Shown here: one piece after another, positions 33,115 to 43,500 of the stretch | Layout: each line of letters starts with the position of its first letter | Numbering within the stretch: the stretch's first letter is position 1 | DNA from: Sacculina carcini | Lineage: Eukaryota > Arthropoda > Thecostraca > Sacculinidae | NCBI GenBank assembly: GCA_916048095.2 | Contig: OU696584.1 | Span: forward strand, 2,101,317-2,165,316 | Reading direction: 5' to 3' | DNA: 64,000 nt | Notes under the pieces: generated by a model | Databases searched by the model: none | Told to the model about the DNA's origin: nothing | Seen by the model: only the letters and a program-made list of their open reading frames with translations | Made by a program: the position numbers and the translations under genes

Positions 33115-33545
33115 ACCGTCTCCACAAGTCGATTGTTGACGTGCAATTTGTCAGTGAAGCACGCGACGAAATCTTGCAGATTCCAGCCGGCGTCAAACAA
33201 TGACACAAATAGAGCACAGTAATGTCCGCACACGTCGGTCTCAACAGCTTGAATGATGCGTGTGCTTACAACACAACATTTATAACCTCCATGCTTGTTT
33301 ATAAATTCGGTAAACGAAGGATGCCAGATGGGTGGGGTGCCAGATGAATCAAAGAATTGAAGATTTTCACCATCCCACGCAAAAACCACCCAATGAAGAC
33401 CGGGTTGCCAGCGAGGTTGTACATTGACAACAATAGACATGCGTTGGCTGGGCGAAAACGTGAAATGTCGCAACCGATCCGAGGCCCACACACCGCAAAA
33501 TGTGGGCAAAACACTCAGCAATTGTTCTAGCTCGACAGCGTTCAT
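33033..33545 (-). CDS. PRO: Adenain-like cysteine protease, virion maturation
   Basis: 170 residues. His51 ('GLHWV'), Asp66 ('FFDSSG'), Gln99 ('RIIQA') and Cys106 ('DVCGHYC') lie in the order and spacing of adenovirus-type (C5) proteases, which process capsid precursors. The start ATG overlaps the stop of the capsid gene in an ATGA, so the two are transcribed together. The last about 25 residues overlap ORF d and differ in length from copy C, so that tail is probably dispensable. All catalytic residues are present. Confidence 0.85.
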   Translation of the reverse strand: MNAVELEQLLSVLPTFCGVWASDRLRHFTFSPSQRMSIVVNVQPRWQPGLHWVVFAWDGENLQFFDSSGTPPIWHPSFTEFINKHGGYKCCVVSTRIIQAVETDVCGHYCALFVSLFDAGWNLQDFVACFTDKLHVNNRLVETVWLSLSTAKGFNIRYHNSSSRSWPYTT

Positions 33546-34831
33546 ACTTGAAAGTCGGTAGTCACACGTCCCGTGCTGTCGATTTTTATTTCGTTTTCAA
33601 ACGTGGCGTAGATCAGGACATTGACAGTTTCCGGCAATGCCGAAGCAAATGTCAATTCACAACGCACGTTTCCAAATTCTTTGGGATGTAAATGATCGCC
33701 GCCACACCGGTCGGGAGTCAAATCAACAATGAAGAGTGAATAACCGGCACCGTAGTCGGCGTGTGTTATATCTAAACCTTGATTCTCCGTATCCAGTCCG
33801 GTGCCGTCTTACAAGGACAGGTAGGATCGCATGTAGAGTCCCTTGTCGAAATTGGGTTTATACGCTTGCGTGGGGAACGGTTCACCGTTGACAAAAAATT
33901 GGAGACTATTTAGTTGGTAGTGTTGAAAGTTCCATGGATTTTTATCAATGGCACCGTGGTAGGCTTCTGTGCTGACAATACCCAACAACAACTGACGCGG
34001 CACTTGGGAGGTGAAAATATTGTTTAGATTTCCACCCATGTTGCCCTTTGGCAGAGTGTAGGATTTCATGAGAACGCGAGGTATAGGGTATCTGGCCGGA
34101 ATTTTGCTCAAGTGTTTATGAAAGCTTACCCACACAGAGTCTTGTGGTGTGATTTTTTCCACGTGCAAGCACAGTTCGTCAATCTCAATACGGTAATTGT
34201 CAGCGTCGCTCAGCAGAGCAAACTTGTCGGAATTGCGTACCAGTTTGATTTTCTCGGACACGGTGCTTGGCAGTATACGGCATTGGTGGTTGGTGTCCAG
34301 TTGCAGCGGAATACAGAAATCAAATACTTTACTCTTGCCGACCCATCCTTTACGTACGGTATATCCCGAGTTTTCCGAGCCGGTCTCGTCCATTTGACCG
34401 CAAGTGTCTTTACACCACATGCCCGAACGTAAATGTCCCGCCTTGGCGTTGCTATTGTACGACAAAAGCGTTTCCAGATAGGCACGATAGCCGTACATGG
34501 ACGACGCGTCGGAAATAATTGTGTCACCAATCTGGTAGTCCACTTGTTTGAAGAGTGCATGTGGAAACAGATTGACCACGCTTACATTATCGGTATCCGA
34601 GATATTACTTCCATCACTTTCCACAATACGGGCACGTCCGTAGAGTTTAGTCTTGGACGGACGTGTTGATGACGACCCTAGCGGAGGAAGATGAAACTCA
34701 AACGGTCCCTGACTGTTTAATCGACTCACAGGATAATAGACATAGGTTTTCGATGATTTGGTGCTTGTCTCCAGAGCAGGTCGACTAAATACTTCGGCAA
34801 TTTCACATGTTCCCTCTTGGACGTTTTGCAT
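33542..34831 (-). pseudogene. MCP: Major capsid protein gene with a premature stop
   Basis: Aligned by eye to the open copy in Polinton B (56,638-57,924, 428 residues), this gene is nearly identical but has TAA at 33,811-33,809 where B has a Tyr codon. About 340 residues precede the stop and about 90 follow in an otherwise open frame. It would encode a Polinton hexon-like (double jelly-roll type) capsid subunit. The start is taken as the ATG at 34,831 ('MQNVQEGTCEIAEVFSRP'), the first ATG of the frame, overlapping the end of the core-like gene. One extra codon relative to B lies near 34,042. Confidence 0.85.
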
Positions 34832-35120
34832 TATTGAAAATATCACTGGAAACACGTGTCGGTCGGCGTCGCTTGACAACTGTACCTTTCGCAGGTCGTC
34901 GAATGACTGAAGCCGGGGGTGTTTGGTTCAGTCTATTTATACCTGTCTGAAGCAAGTGCCGAGCTTCTTGTTTGGAGCGATGCTTTAGTGCTGCACCGGC
35001 CGACTCGCCTTCAAGCACATCCTCTAGCGAACGTACACCGGTCTTTAGTGCCGACTTGGCAATTTTCTTGGTGATTGGTTGGCGGGCAACAGTTTTTATT
35101 GCCGGTACCATCACGCGCAT
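34803..35120 (-). CDS. Small basic core-like protein
   Basis: 105 residues from the first ATG, rich in Arg/Lys: 'AIKTVARQPITKKIAKSALK' near the start and 'KGTVVKRRRPTRV' near the end. The frame is open about 24 codons upstream with 'GLGSIFRGLMR', a pattern that resembles DNA-binding core (pVII/mu-like) proteins of adenovirus-related elements, so translation may begin upstream at a non-ATG codon or through splicing. A genome-condensing role is inferred from charge and position between penton and capsid genes. The 3' end overlaps the capsid gene start. The sequence is the same in Polinton B. Confidence 0.6.
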   Translation of the reverse strand: MRVMVPAIKTVARQPITKKIAKSALKTGVRSLEDVLEGESAGAALKHRSKQEARHLLQTGINRLNQTPPASVIRRPAKGTVVKRRRPTRVSSDIFNNAKRPRGNM

Positions 35121-35196
35121 GAGGCCTCGGAAAATACTTCCTAAACCGCTTCGCGCTGAATCATCGGACCGCGAAAGACCAACTGTGCCTTAGTCA

Positions 35197-36684
35197 TCAC
35201 AGCTGCTTAAAGTGAAGTGTCAGGTACGACGTTTCTTCTTGGAATGAAACCAATTCACCGTTACTTTGTCTTATATTTATACCAATGTCGGAAATATGCT
35301 CGTCTTCCAACGGTACATACTGAATAGGACTGAACGTACGATGAATGTTTAACGTTTGCTGCTCCGTTGAATACGGACTGATGATTCGTAGAACGGGCGC
35401 CATACTGTCACCAATGAGTTGTGCTTGCACCTTGTCCATGTAGACGTACATTAGCGCAGGATTCAACCGATTAATGTCCATCAAATACAAGGACTGCGTG
35501 TTTGCATCAATTGACGGCGTACCGTTGTCGGGCACTTGAACGTAGCCCAATGCATGGGCCAGTCGACTGTTGACTATGACAACAACATTGGCACTTGTCA
35601 CGTGTCCACTGGGTAAAAGCGTAAACACTGTCTGCTTGCAAACTCGATTAATTGTCTCCAGCAAGGTTGTGTTGGTGTTGTAGTGGCCTGTGGGTATCAG
35701 GTGGGGGCTGCCGTTTAGCCACAAATAGTTTACCGTCTTGTCAATATTGAGCCAATTACGACCAAATGTGATGTCTGCCAAACCTACCGACCACGAACGA
35801 TCCAGGCCAAGAGTTTGGGGTAGGTGGATACGAAAACTGGCAGCTGAATTTTGAGGGTTCATTTCGCGACAGCTACTGCTGTCCAGTGTTACATAGAAAT
35901 CCTTTTGATCCATTCGTTGAAAGTGTAGAGTCAATATCAGTCCCGGGCCGGCGGTGAACGGGAATTTGTTGTCTGATTCGTCGAGAATGTTGATGTTGAC
36001 AGTGTTGACGGTTGACTGTGACAGCGGCAGATAATACAGATGGTTAAATACAATTTCTTGTGTCGGGGTACGCTTGCTCACTTGCATGTGTCTCAATTGT
36101 GGTTGTAAATGGTCATTGTGTATTTGTGCCTGGACCAAATCGGAACGGATTTTCAAGTGTTTTTCAAACACGTTGCTTAGGCGAAAATATATACTCAACT
36201 CACTTTGTTTTGCCGTAGAGTTGAATATTGTAAGGGACTCTGTGTGTCGTACATAGCCGGACGCATAGTGTACGACCATCATCTGGGCAAGATTCCGGCT
36301 AATTGTCAACACTGTGTTTTCCAAGTGTAGCCGTAAATGGTTGTCGGGCAATACACTCGTCTTTATTTTGTCGCTGGACAGTGTTTCTTGCAATACTCTG
36401 ACCAGTTGTGATAAAGTATAGGTGCCGGGTTTGATAATGTCTACCCTCGTGAATTTACCGTCTATAAAGTCATCGTGGTTTGCCGATTCCGAAATGATAA
36501 TGTCGTTGTCGATTGTCAGCCAATTGGTGGGGAGAATTATAGAGTGCAAAGCGACACGCCATTGGGTGTTGTCGAGATGAATCGGATGGGCCAGATTCAC
36601 GGTAAAATTGGCTGTTGTGTTGTTTGGGAACGTTGATGTGCTGGCGACACTGGGGAGCGTGACATAAAACCCGTCCGACTCCAT
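35197..36684 (-). CDS. Penton/minor-capsid-like protein with duplicated module
   Basis: 495 residues from the ATG at 36,684 ('MESDGFYVTLPSVAST'). Two similar modules are visible: residues 4-60 ('DGFYVTLPS', 'NTTANFTVNLAHPIHL', 'WRVALHSIILPTNWLTID') and about 265-325 ('KDFYVTLDSSS', 'NSAASFRIHLPQTLGL', 'WSVGLADITFGRNWLNID'). This FYVTLPS-type protein is standard in Polintons beside the capsid gene and is thought to be a minor capsid/penton subunit; the precise role is inferred. The gene is intact here, whereas Polinton B has a stop at codon 42. Confidence 0.7.
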   Translation of the reverse strand: MESDGFYVTLPSVASTSTFPNNTTANFTVNLAHPIHLDNTQWRVALHSIILPTNWLTIDNDIIISESANHDDFIDGKFTRVDIIKPGTYTLSQLVRVLQETLSSDKIKTSVLPDNHLRLHLENTVLTISRNLAQMMVVHYASGYVRHTESLTIFNSTAKQSELSIYFRLSNVFEKHLKIRSDLVQAQIHNDHLQPQLRHMQVSKRTPTQEIVFNHLYYLPLSQSTVNTVNINILDESDNKFPFTAGPGLILTLHFQRMDQKDFYVTLDSSSCREMNPQNSAASFRIHLPQTLGLDRSWSVGLADITFGRNWLNIDKTVNYLWLNGSPHLIPTGHYNTNTTLLETINRVCKQTVFTLLPSGHVTSANVVVIVNSRLAHALGYVQVPDNGTPSIDANTQSLYLMDINRLNPALMYVYMDKVQAQLIGDSMAPVLRIISPYSTEQQTLNIHRTFSPIQYVPLEDEHISDIGINIRQSNGELVSFQEETSYLTLHFKQL

Positions 36685-36767
36685 TGCTGTCTGTGAGCAA
36701 ACTATAATCGCATGCATTGTGCTCGCTGTTTTTAAACCAAAAATGATTATTAATTAATTGTTAATTG

Positions 36768-37124
36768 TTAATAATCGTCATTTTCCTCATCATCTTCAAA
36801 GTGTGTTGAAGCGTCTGATTCAAACAAATCAGGAGACGTTGGTATCGGGGGCAGAGTCGTCGGTTGATGTCTATATGGCACCACACGACAAATTCGTCGT
36901 TGTCGTCGTCGTCGACGTGGCCAAAGCGCTGGCGGCCAAGACGGTGGTGGCGATGGTGTTGGTGGTGAAAGTGTTGGTAATGGCTGTGGCTGTGACGGTG
37001 ACGGCGGTGGCGCCGGTGGCGGTGGCTTTGATGTCGGTTGCCACCACCAGTGACATATTTCAGGTGTCGCACTACCACTAGATATTCTTGTGACAATGTA
37101 AAGGTCCATGCCCTGACGATCCAT
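36768..37124 (-). CDS. Proline-rich protein 1
   Basis: 118 residues. N-terminus 'MDRQGMDLYIVTRISSG', then 'EICHWWWQP', a proline-rich tract (residues about 30-68), an Arg cluster (RRRRRQRRI) and an acidic end ('FESDASTHFEDDEEND'). It is paralogous to the next gene (shared MDLY..., WWWQ, proline tract). Long open frames on the opposite strand are shadows of the proline codons. Function unknown; bipolar charge suggests a scaffold or linker in the virion. Confidence 0.6.
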   Translation of the reverse strand: MDRQGMDLYIVTRISSGSATPEICHWWWQPTSKPPPPAPPPSPSQPQPLPTLSPPTPSPPPSWPPALWPRRRRRQRRICRVVPYRHQPTTLPPIPTSPDLFESDASTHFEDDEENDDY

Positions 37125-37357
37125 AACAACGATTGACGACTGAGTGCATGGATATTGCCTTTTATAGTTGTCTTTTATAGTTTATCGAAAGTGTTTCTCA
37201 TTGAAAACGTAATTCTTCAACGACACAAATTAATCGAAAACGACTGAAACACTTGTCAGAAATGCTGGTATGTATTAGCACACATAAACAAACAAATGAA
37301 CAAAAACAAGCATTAGTTAATATTAATAGCACAACAAAACTCACATCAATACTCACT

Positions 37358-37699
37358 CTAAAAAATATCCTCTAGTTCGTGCTGTGTAATTTCTGGCGCC
37401 GGTGGAATTGTGATTTTGAAGTTTACATCATCCATAAAATCTGGATGATGTAGCGGCGATGTTGTTGGCGGCGTAGATGGTGACGGTTGTGGCGTTGATG
37501 GTGGCGACGGCGATGATGGTGGTGGCATCGATGATGGTGACGGCGGTGGTGGCGACGGTGTTGGTGACGGCGTCGGCGACGGTGTTGGTGGCGTCAGTAA
37601 CGGTTGTGGCGACGGAGGCGCTGGTGCCAGTTGCCACCACCATGCAAGCACCTCTGGCCCTGTGTGGGCCGCAATACGCACAGTCACGTAAAGATCCAT
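37358..37699 (-). CDS. Proline-rich protein 2
   Basis: 113 residues from the ATG at 37,699 ('MDLYVTVRIAAHTG'). This start is chosen because it aligns with the paralogue and is shared with Polinton B, whereas the upstream ATG at 37,807 is not conserved in frame. 'LAWWWQLAP' is followed by a tract of about 60 residues of PPSP-type repeats and a conserved acidic end ('FKITIPPAPEITQHELEDIF'). Function unknown. About 230 bases of AT-rich spacer separate it from proline-rich protein 1. Confidence 0.6.
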   Translation of the reverse strand: MDLYVTVRIAAHTGPEVLAWWWQLAPAPPSPQPLLTPPTPSPTPSPTPSPPPPSPSSMPPPSSPSPPSTPQPSPSTPPTTSPLHHPDFMDDVNFKITIPPAPEITQHELEDIF

Positions 37700-37934
37700 G
37701 AGGCAAGACAAGTGAGCACTGACAATCCGTGACAACGACTGATGTTCATCGACAACTTGTTCATCCAATTCATCGATTGTATGTGCGGCTGTATGCTGAC
37801 AAATCATGCATTGTACATTGTGTCTTTGTCTTTGTCAGTCGCTGACTCAGCACCGAGAAGCAAAACACATGTCGAGCATGCTGACATTGCATCAACGCCG
37901 ATACCATAATGTCAACAATATTGTGATAGAGCAT

Positions 37935-38750
37935 CTACGTAGCAACACGCCCCAGCTCTTGCTGATAATATGATCCGGCTATTGTCTTTCCGCTCGTGTC
38001 TTGCAGCTTGTACATTGGTACAGGTCGACGGGTACATATCGCCGATATGATAAACACCTCGCTGGAAAATGTCTGCGTATAGCCTTTCTCAAATATTGTT
38101 TTCGGTAGAGCGAGACGCACTTTATCGCCGACGCGTAATTTCGGCGTCTGCTTACGCGGTTTTCTCACATCAACCAAGTGCTGCGTCGCCATTGTCACGT
38201 GACTTGGCGCCATCCCGACGGATCGGTGATGAGTGTTGTTGTATTGCTCCAAAAGCCACGGAAGCATTTTCACATATCGTTTTGTATTGTTTTCGGTCAT
38301 GTATTTGTATATGAGCGAGAGAAATGTTCTGAAAAATCGTTCGACTATCCATGCTTTTCGAATAATTGTGGTTGTCGTATAATGATGAATATTGTATTCT
38401 TTCATTACACGCTTGAATTCGTGTCCGGTGAATTCTCGTCCCTTGTCGCTCATTATCTGCATCGGTATACAATTGTCCTTGAAAATAGAGTCCATTGCCT
38501 TGGCCACTGCCGGTCCGTTCTTGCTGCGTAATGTGCGCACATGTGCTTGCCTGCTGAATACATCTACAGCGGCCAACAGGTACTTTACCTGTGTATTGTG
38601 ACCTCGCAAACGACAGACATCGCACAAATCCACTTGCCATGTATCGTTCAAGCCCGAGCTGGTGTACGGATTGCGTGCAAACCGTTTACGCACTTGCCTA
38701 TGCAATTCACGAGTGGTCTGCGACCACTTCAACGTGGATACTTGAGCCAT
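37935..38750 (-). CDS. INT: Polinton retroviral-type integrase
   Basis: 271 residues. DDE core: Asp in 'WQVDLCDV' (about residue 41), Asp in 'IMSDKGREF' (about 101) and Glu in 'WIVERFFRT' (about 137). An SH3/chromodomain-like C-terminal part follows ('KLRVGDKVRLALP', 'VPMYKLQDTSGKTIAGSYY'). It would insert the element into host DNA by a cut-and-join reaction giving short target duplications, in keeping with the GTTAT repeat seen. The gene is open throughout. Its start overlaps the end of the next gene by 22 bases. Polinton B keeps only the last about 85 codons. Confidence 0.9.
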   Translation of the reverse strand: MAQVSTLKWSQTTRELHRQVRKRFARNPYTSSGLNDTWQVDLCDVCRLRGHNTQVKYLLAAVDVFSRQAHVRTLRSKNGPAVAKAMDSIFKDNCIPMQIMSDKGREFTGHEFKRVMKEYNIHHYTTTTIIRKAWIVERFFRTFLSLIYKYMTENNTKRYVKMLPWLLEQYNNTHHRSVGMAPSHVTMATQHLVDVRKPRKQTPKLRVGDKVRLALPKTIFEKGYTQTFSSEVFIISAICTRRPVPMYKLQDTSGKTIAGSYYQQELGRVAT

Positions 38751-39310
38751 TTTCGTTTCGTGGACAGTATCTCACGATCGCTACTGTCTTCCTCCTCCAC
38801 CGCCTGACGACGTTTGTGTGTTGTTTGAACAGTATGTAAATTTGGTGCTGCTTCGCGCGGCAAGTTTAGCGATTCCACCAACGGTTTTATTTGTGCCCAC
38901 CCCACGGGTTGTGTTACACCTTTCCGTTGACGCACAATATAATTTATCAAATCAACAATATTACTATACGGAATTGGGTTTCGGTCAAGATGGAGCGTCC
39001 CCGTTTTGTTGTCCCATTCGAGCACTGTAGCCAACCGATCGAGAACGTACCGTGCCTGACGTTTATATGTGAGTGGAACCAGATCTAGCCATTTATCCTT
39101 GTTTTCGATTCGTTCTACCGATGGTGGAGCTGTAGCAGTCTCTCGTTTCGGATGCCATGCATCAACAAACTGAATTCGTTTGGTTTCGTCACTGGCCGTT
39201 GGGTTGAAGAGTATTTGTTACCGCTCCGGTATGGGAGTAGGTGCGATCCGATTCTGCATCTCCATATACGTCGCTTGCGATATGAGAACCATTCGTTGGA
39301 AGGCGCTCAT
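38729..39310 (-). pseudogene. Conserved Polinton protein of unknown function, one stop
   Basis: The frame from the ATG at 39,310 ('MSAFQRMVLISQATYMEM') runs 193 codons to 38,729, with a single TAA at codon 31 (39,220-39,218). The C-terminal two thirds ('KRQARYVLDRLATVLEWDN', 'SNIVDLINYIVRQ', 'GWAQIKPLVESLNLP') resemble a widespread Polinton-encoded protein that pairs a short hydrophobic start with a helical DNA-binding-like end. Biochemical role unknown. Deleted from Polinton B. Confidence 0.6.
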
Positions 39311-39332
39311 TATTTTGCAGACAGTATACAGC

Positions 39333-39638
39333 TTATAACCGATGCACCACGGGTATAAGGGCGGAGAGAAATTTTCCGCTTTGCACCAGCACTCGTTGTT
39401 TTTTCTTCAGTGACGGACGTTTGTCACCCAATTTACGCAGTATGCTCTTGTATTTGGATAGACGACGTTTTTGTTTCCTTTCCAAAGGAACACGGTCTTG
39501 TAGCACGTTGTTGCAAATTTCACAAATCGCCCGTATCAGAGCAGGGTCGTACGTGTTGAGAACGGCTTTTTGTTGACGATGCGTGAGACGTGGAAGAGCT
39601 TCGATGGTGGACCAACGACGTTTCAACGCCAAAGACAT
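39333..39638 (-). CDS. Conserved small basic Polinton protein
   Basis: 101 residues from the ATG at 39,638 ('MSLALKRRWSTIEALPRL'). Pattern: 'LIRAICEICNNVL', 'VPLERKQKRRLSKYKSIL' and 'DKRPSLKKKQRVLVQSGKFL'. I recognise this as a short protein that accompanies Polintons and relatives in many animals (usual form AICECaxNVLxGxVPL...KRKLrRHK...KkvSLKKKr..L.qrGGFL). No activity is known to me. It sits between the ATPase and the broken gene at 38,729 on the same strand. Confidence 0.7.
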   Translation of the reverse strand: MSLALKRRWSTIEALPRLTHRQQKAVLNTYDPALIRAICEICNNVLQDRVPLERKQKRRLSKYKSILRKLGDKRPSLKKKQRVLVQSGKFLSALIPVVHRL

Positions 39639-39672
39639 TTTGGCAAATGACACTGGTCGGCAAAGTGTACGG

Positions 39673-40332
39673 CTATTTATACCTTAGTGCCGCCAAGTAC
39701 ACGATAATTGGTTCTTCCAGCACATTGCTGCGCACACGTAATCTGTTGTCGGTTTGTTGTCGCAAATCCACCAGCAAATGTCCATATGAACGCTGCATTA
39801 CATCGTGGTACACATCCATGATAAACTTGCTGTTTTCCGGCATGTACTGCTGAGCAAATGCACGTAGCGGAGTTTTATCGCGAAAGTTGCGAAAAAACAC
39901 GTAATAATTTGTATTCAAACTGATTGTACGATAATTGGGCGATTTCAAAAACGTGTTTTGAGTGACAAACACTACACTCATATTGACGTGACGGGATATT
40001 TTGGTAACCATGTCGCGTACCAACGACCCTTCGACCGCCTCCAGCATATCGTCAATTATCACCATGCACCCGTTTCTGCGTTTATGTTTACCGGCCAACT
40101 GTTGTATTTCCTCGTGCGTAGGTAGTCCGTGTCGCATTTCGTTGACCAAATGACTACCAATATGATCGGGTGCCACGTTTCCATGACAGTACAATACATG
40201 ATCTGGTCGAGTGGTGAGCACTTGATCAGACCGAGTCAGCATGTCGGCTATAAACCGACTCTTGCCGGATCCCGAAGGACCCGATAATATCATTGTGAAG
40301 GGTGTGACCAGTCTGGCGTCGTGTGTTTCCAT
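39673..40332 (-). CDS. ATP: FtsK/HerA-like packaging ATPase
   Basis: 219 residues from the ATG at 40,332 ('METHDARLVTPFTMIL'). Walker A 'GPSGSGKS' (residues about 17-24), Walker B 'CMVIIDDML' (about 100-108) and a 'FVTQN' sensor-like motif (about 134). This is the A32/FtsK-type genome-packaging motor of Polintons and related viruses, expected to pump DNA into the capsid. It is nearly identical to the intact copy in B (49,728-50,387). 34 bases separate it from the next gene downstream. Confidence 0.9.
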   Translation of the reverse strand: METHDARLVTPFTMILSGPSGSGKSRFIADMLTRSDQVLTTRPDHVLYCHGNVAPDHIGSHLVNEMRHGLPTHEEIQQLAGKHKRRNGCMVIIDDMLEAVEGSLVRDMVTKISRHVNMSVVFVTQNTFLKSPNYRTISLNTNYYVFFRNFRDKTPLRAFAQQYMPENSKFIMDVYHDVMQRSYGHLLVDLRQQTDNRLRVRSNVLEEPIIVYLAALRYK

Positions 40333-40502
40333 GGCCACCGAGTATGACTCACTGATGATTCAGCAGAGTTGTACGTGTATTTATAGAAACAAAGCTAGTA
40401 CGGTGAGAAGCACCAACGATAGGATGTTGACATGTATACAGACACACGTTTATACATCATTTTATATTTATACACAAATCATGGGCAAAAACAAAATATT
40501 TG

Positions 40503-43500
40503 TTAGTGTGTCTGTGTGTGCATGTACCCGTGAGGAAAGGTGCTGTAGTCGGGAAGGACCCCCCTCTTGCTGGCAACTATCCTATTAATCTTCTCCCCCC
40601 TTACAGTTACAATGTGAAAATCTATCGTTTTCTTGAACGTCTGAATGGGTACTTTAATCTGGGTGCCCGGGGTTGTCAAGAGGGACTTGAAACTTTCTGC
40701 AGTGATTAGTTGGTTAGTGGCGTATGACTGTGTTATTCCGCGCATTTTGATAACAGTGCATGCCTCGTTAGCAGAGTTAGTCACAGTGAAGGCGTAGTTC
40801 TTGGGAGACAAGCAGATTACAGAATTAATAAAGCTCTCCGGACCAAATGCAGTTAGTTCGTCCGTCATTTCACCCAGAAAGCGACCAGTGTTAATTTGCG
40901 GAAGCGTAGGCGCAGAAAGGTAAATTATGCTGTCGGTGTCACAATAAATTAGTTGGTTAGACTGAAGCTTTTCCATGAATGAATACAGATAGAGACGGGC
41001 TTGAGCAGTAACAAAAGAGGCAAGAATAATGTTTGTTTTAAGCGGTCCAGTGACTGTCTCGTCTGTCTTGTGTTTGTGTGTTATGCGCATGACAGCGTCC
41101 TCTTCTTCGTCAATGTCACCATCCTCCGAAGCGTCGGCCGACAGGAAAGGAATGAGATCACAGGCCGTGACGTCCAGAGCTGGATCATCCATCAACTCAA
41201 AGAAACGCTGCCGTGAAGTGACGAGTTCGGTCTGGTCGAGGCTGCAGCGCTGAGCCAACTTGCCCCACTGGCTGTTGAGGCACAGCTTGGCCACAGCTCT
41301 CAGGCCTGGGTTCTTGGCAACAGTCGGAAGGGTAATCTGCTCACGCTGCTCAATGTCATGTCGATACGTTTCACGCTCGGCGTCACATTGAACGTGAGCA
41401 GGATATCCCTCCGTAGCCACCTTCAACGCATGAAAATTGTTGATGTAGCCGGCAAACAACCCTCCACGGCCGTCATTGAACTGAGTGGTGGCTGGAAAGT
41501 GCCAAAACTCGAAAATTTCCAACAGACGATAACCCATGCTCAAAGCTTTTGCTACTTCCAACGACACCCAACTGGAAGTGAAACTGCGCTGCTCATCATC
41601 GTGCTCGCACACCATCCGACCGGTACAGAAGTCTTTGCCGTCGCCAACGTGCTGCTCGGAACAGCTCCTGCACAACGAAAAAACGAGGCGCTCGTTCACT
41701 CGGGCCGGAAGGGCTGGGAGGTGAATACTGCGAGGAGGTAGAATCCTACAGTGAACAATGCCAAAGTACTTGTGGAAATCGGAAACGGAAGGACGAAACA
41801 AAAACTCGGGATGACCAACTGGAAACTTGCCATACTTTAGAATATAGGGATAGAGGGAGCAAACGTCTACATAGTGAATTTTTTCGGTTTCAGAGCATTC
41901 TACAAAGTGACGAAACACCTCGGTTCTTCCGCCGTACAGTGCGTCGCGAACATTCATTGGCTCGACTGGACGCACAGATTCGGTGAAACGACGTTTGGTT
42001 TCGTCGTGCCCAATCATGGCGTCGTACTCGCATTCCCAGATGGAAATTACTTCTGTATCCGACCGGGAGGCCAGTTGTTCAAGGCGTTGTAGTGTGCGAT
42101 CGTAGAGCTGCTTTGGTGTCCGACATCCGGTGTTCATCACCGAGCGGCAGTTTTTGCTGACGCTCTTATTGCTACACTCACCAGAGTGCCCGTGCCCATG
42201 GAAATAACACCCGAGAAACTCGAAAAGCGGGTGATGGTCTCCCGCTTTGACGTAGCCGTCCACTTTGTACGGTCCAACACACACTTCACCAGAGTTCAGT
42301 GCGTGCTGGATATTGATACCGCGAGACGACGCCTCCAGCTCCAGCCACTGGATCGATTTCGTTGAGTAGTTACCCGTTGGACGGTAGTACAGCTGACTCG
42401 GAACCAAAGCCACAGTGTTTTTGCGCAAATAGTTTGACCGCCAGACAGTGTGGCACGCAGACGGTAATGTGACACACTGGAACGGGTCTGTTTTCGTGAC
42501 ACCGATGAACTGGTCACGGAAACGCATGGCGCCGAGACGAAGTACATTGACATCGTCTCGACAATATGCACCCATTTCACGGCGGAAATCATATGTCTTG
42601 CCAACTTGACTAGCATGCCAGGTCAGAAACTCGGCACGCTGGTCGACCGACATACGATCCGCATCAAACATGTCGACTGTCGGGAACGGTCCAACATAGG
42701 ACTGGTGATCAGGAGTGTTCATCGTGTGAGGAAAGAAACCTTTGCGGACGGAAATATTGAATGTTTTGGAAAATTTAGCGAGAGGCATAGGCAGGAAACT
42801 GAACGAATCAAGGAAATGAAGTTTGGAGTTGGGAAATTTGATGGAGAGGATTTTTCGACCGTTCATTATGAGATCTGGCAACATTCCCAGACTCAACGCA
42901 TATTCCACGACCAAGTTGTTGTCATAGCCTTGTGCGTAATGCGCTATGACTTTTGCTTGATCGTGGGAAAACAACCATCGACCAAAGTCCTGCAGCGTAT
43001 TCGGTCCGGAGAATACAAACTCATGCTGGTTAGTGCCGCAAACTGAGCAAGGATCGGAGATATTCTCGAAGCAAGCAGAACAGCAAATCTGACACACGCA
43101 ATAGTTGGGAACATGACGGTTAGTTTCAGGGATATTCATGCACTCGAAATCATAAAAAATATACAATTGCTTCTGATTAATTGCAGCAGGTTTAAGCGGC
43201 TGCAGAAAGCATCTGTGTGGGGTGGTGGAAACATCCTGCTTCGCGACCCGCTCCGTACAAAATGGGCACAAATATGTCCCACACACATGATGGTTTTTTG
43301 AGTGTGATTTGTACGTGACGTCACCACAAGTACGACATCCACGGCGCACACAACAACGAACATTCTTGTGGGCCGCGAAACAAGAGGCTGAGATAAAGTT
43401 CAAATTACAATCGGGACAGTGGACCAGAGCACCTTCCCTCACGCATTTTGTTGGTGATCCGCAGTCGTGGCATCCTCCGGCACAGGTGTGTTCGTTTTTG

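Noticed and set aside
34831-34879. Longer N-terminus for MCP
   Set aside because: The extension starts at TTG and lies inside the core-like gene; the ATG at 34,831 is the first real start.
36761-37129. His-rich alternative frame over proline-rich protein 1
   Set aside because: The frame is a shadow of the proline tract; the MDRQGMDLY frame is the one with paralogous ends conserved between copies.
37807-37807. Upstream ATG for proline-rich protein 2
   Set aside because: Present in both copies but out of frame in B; the MDLY start is shared by both copies and by the paralogue.
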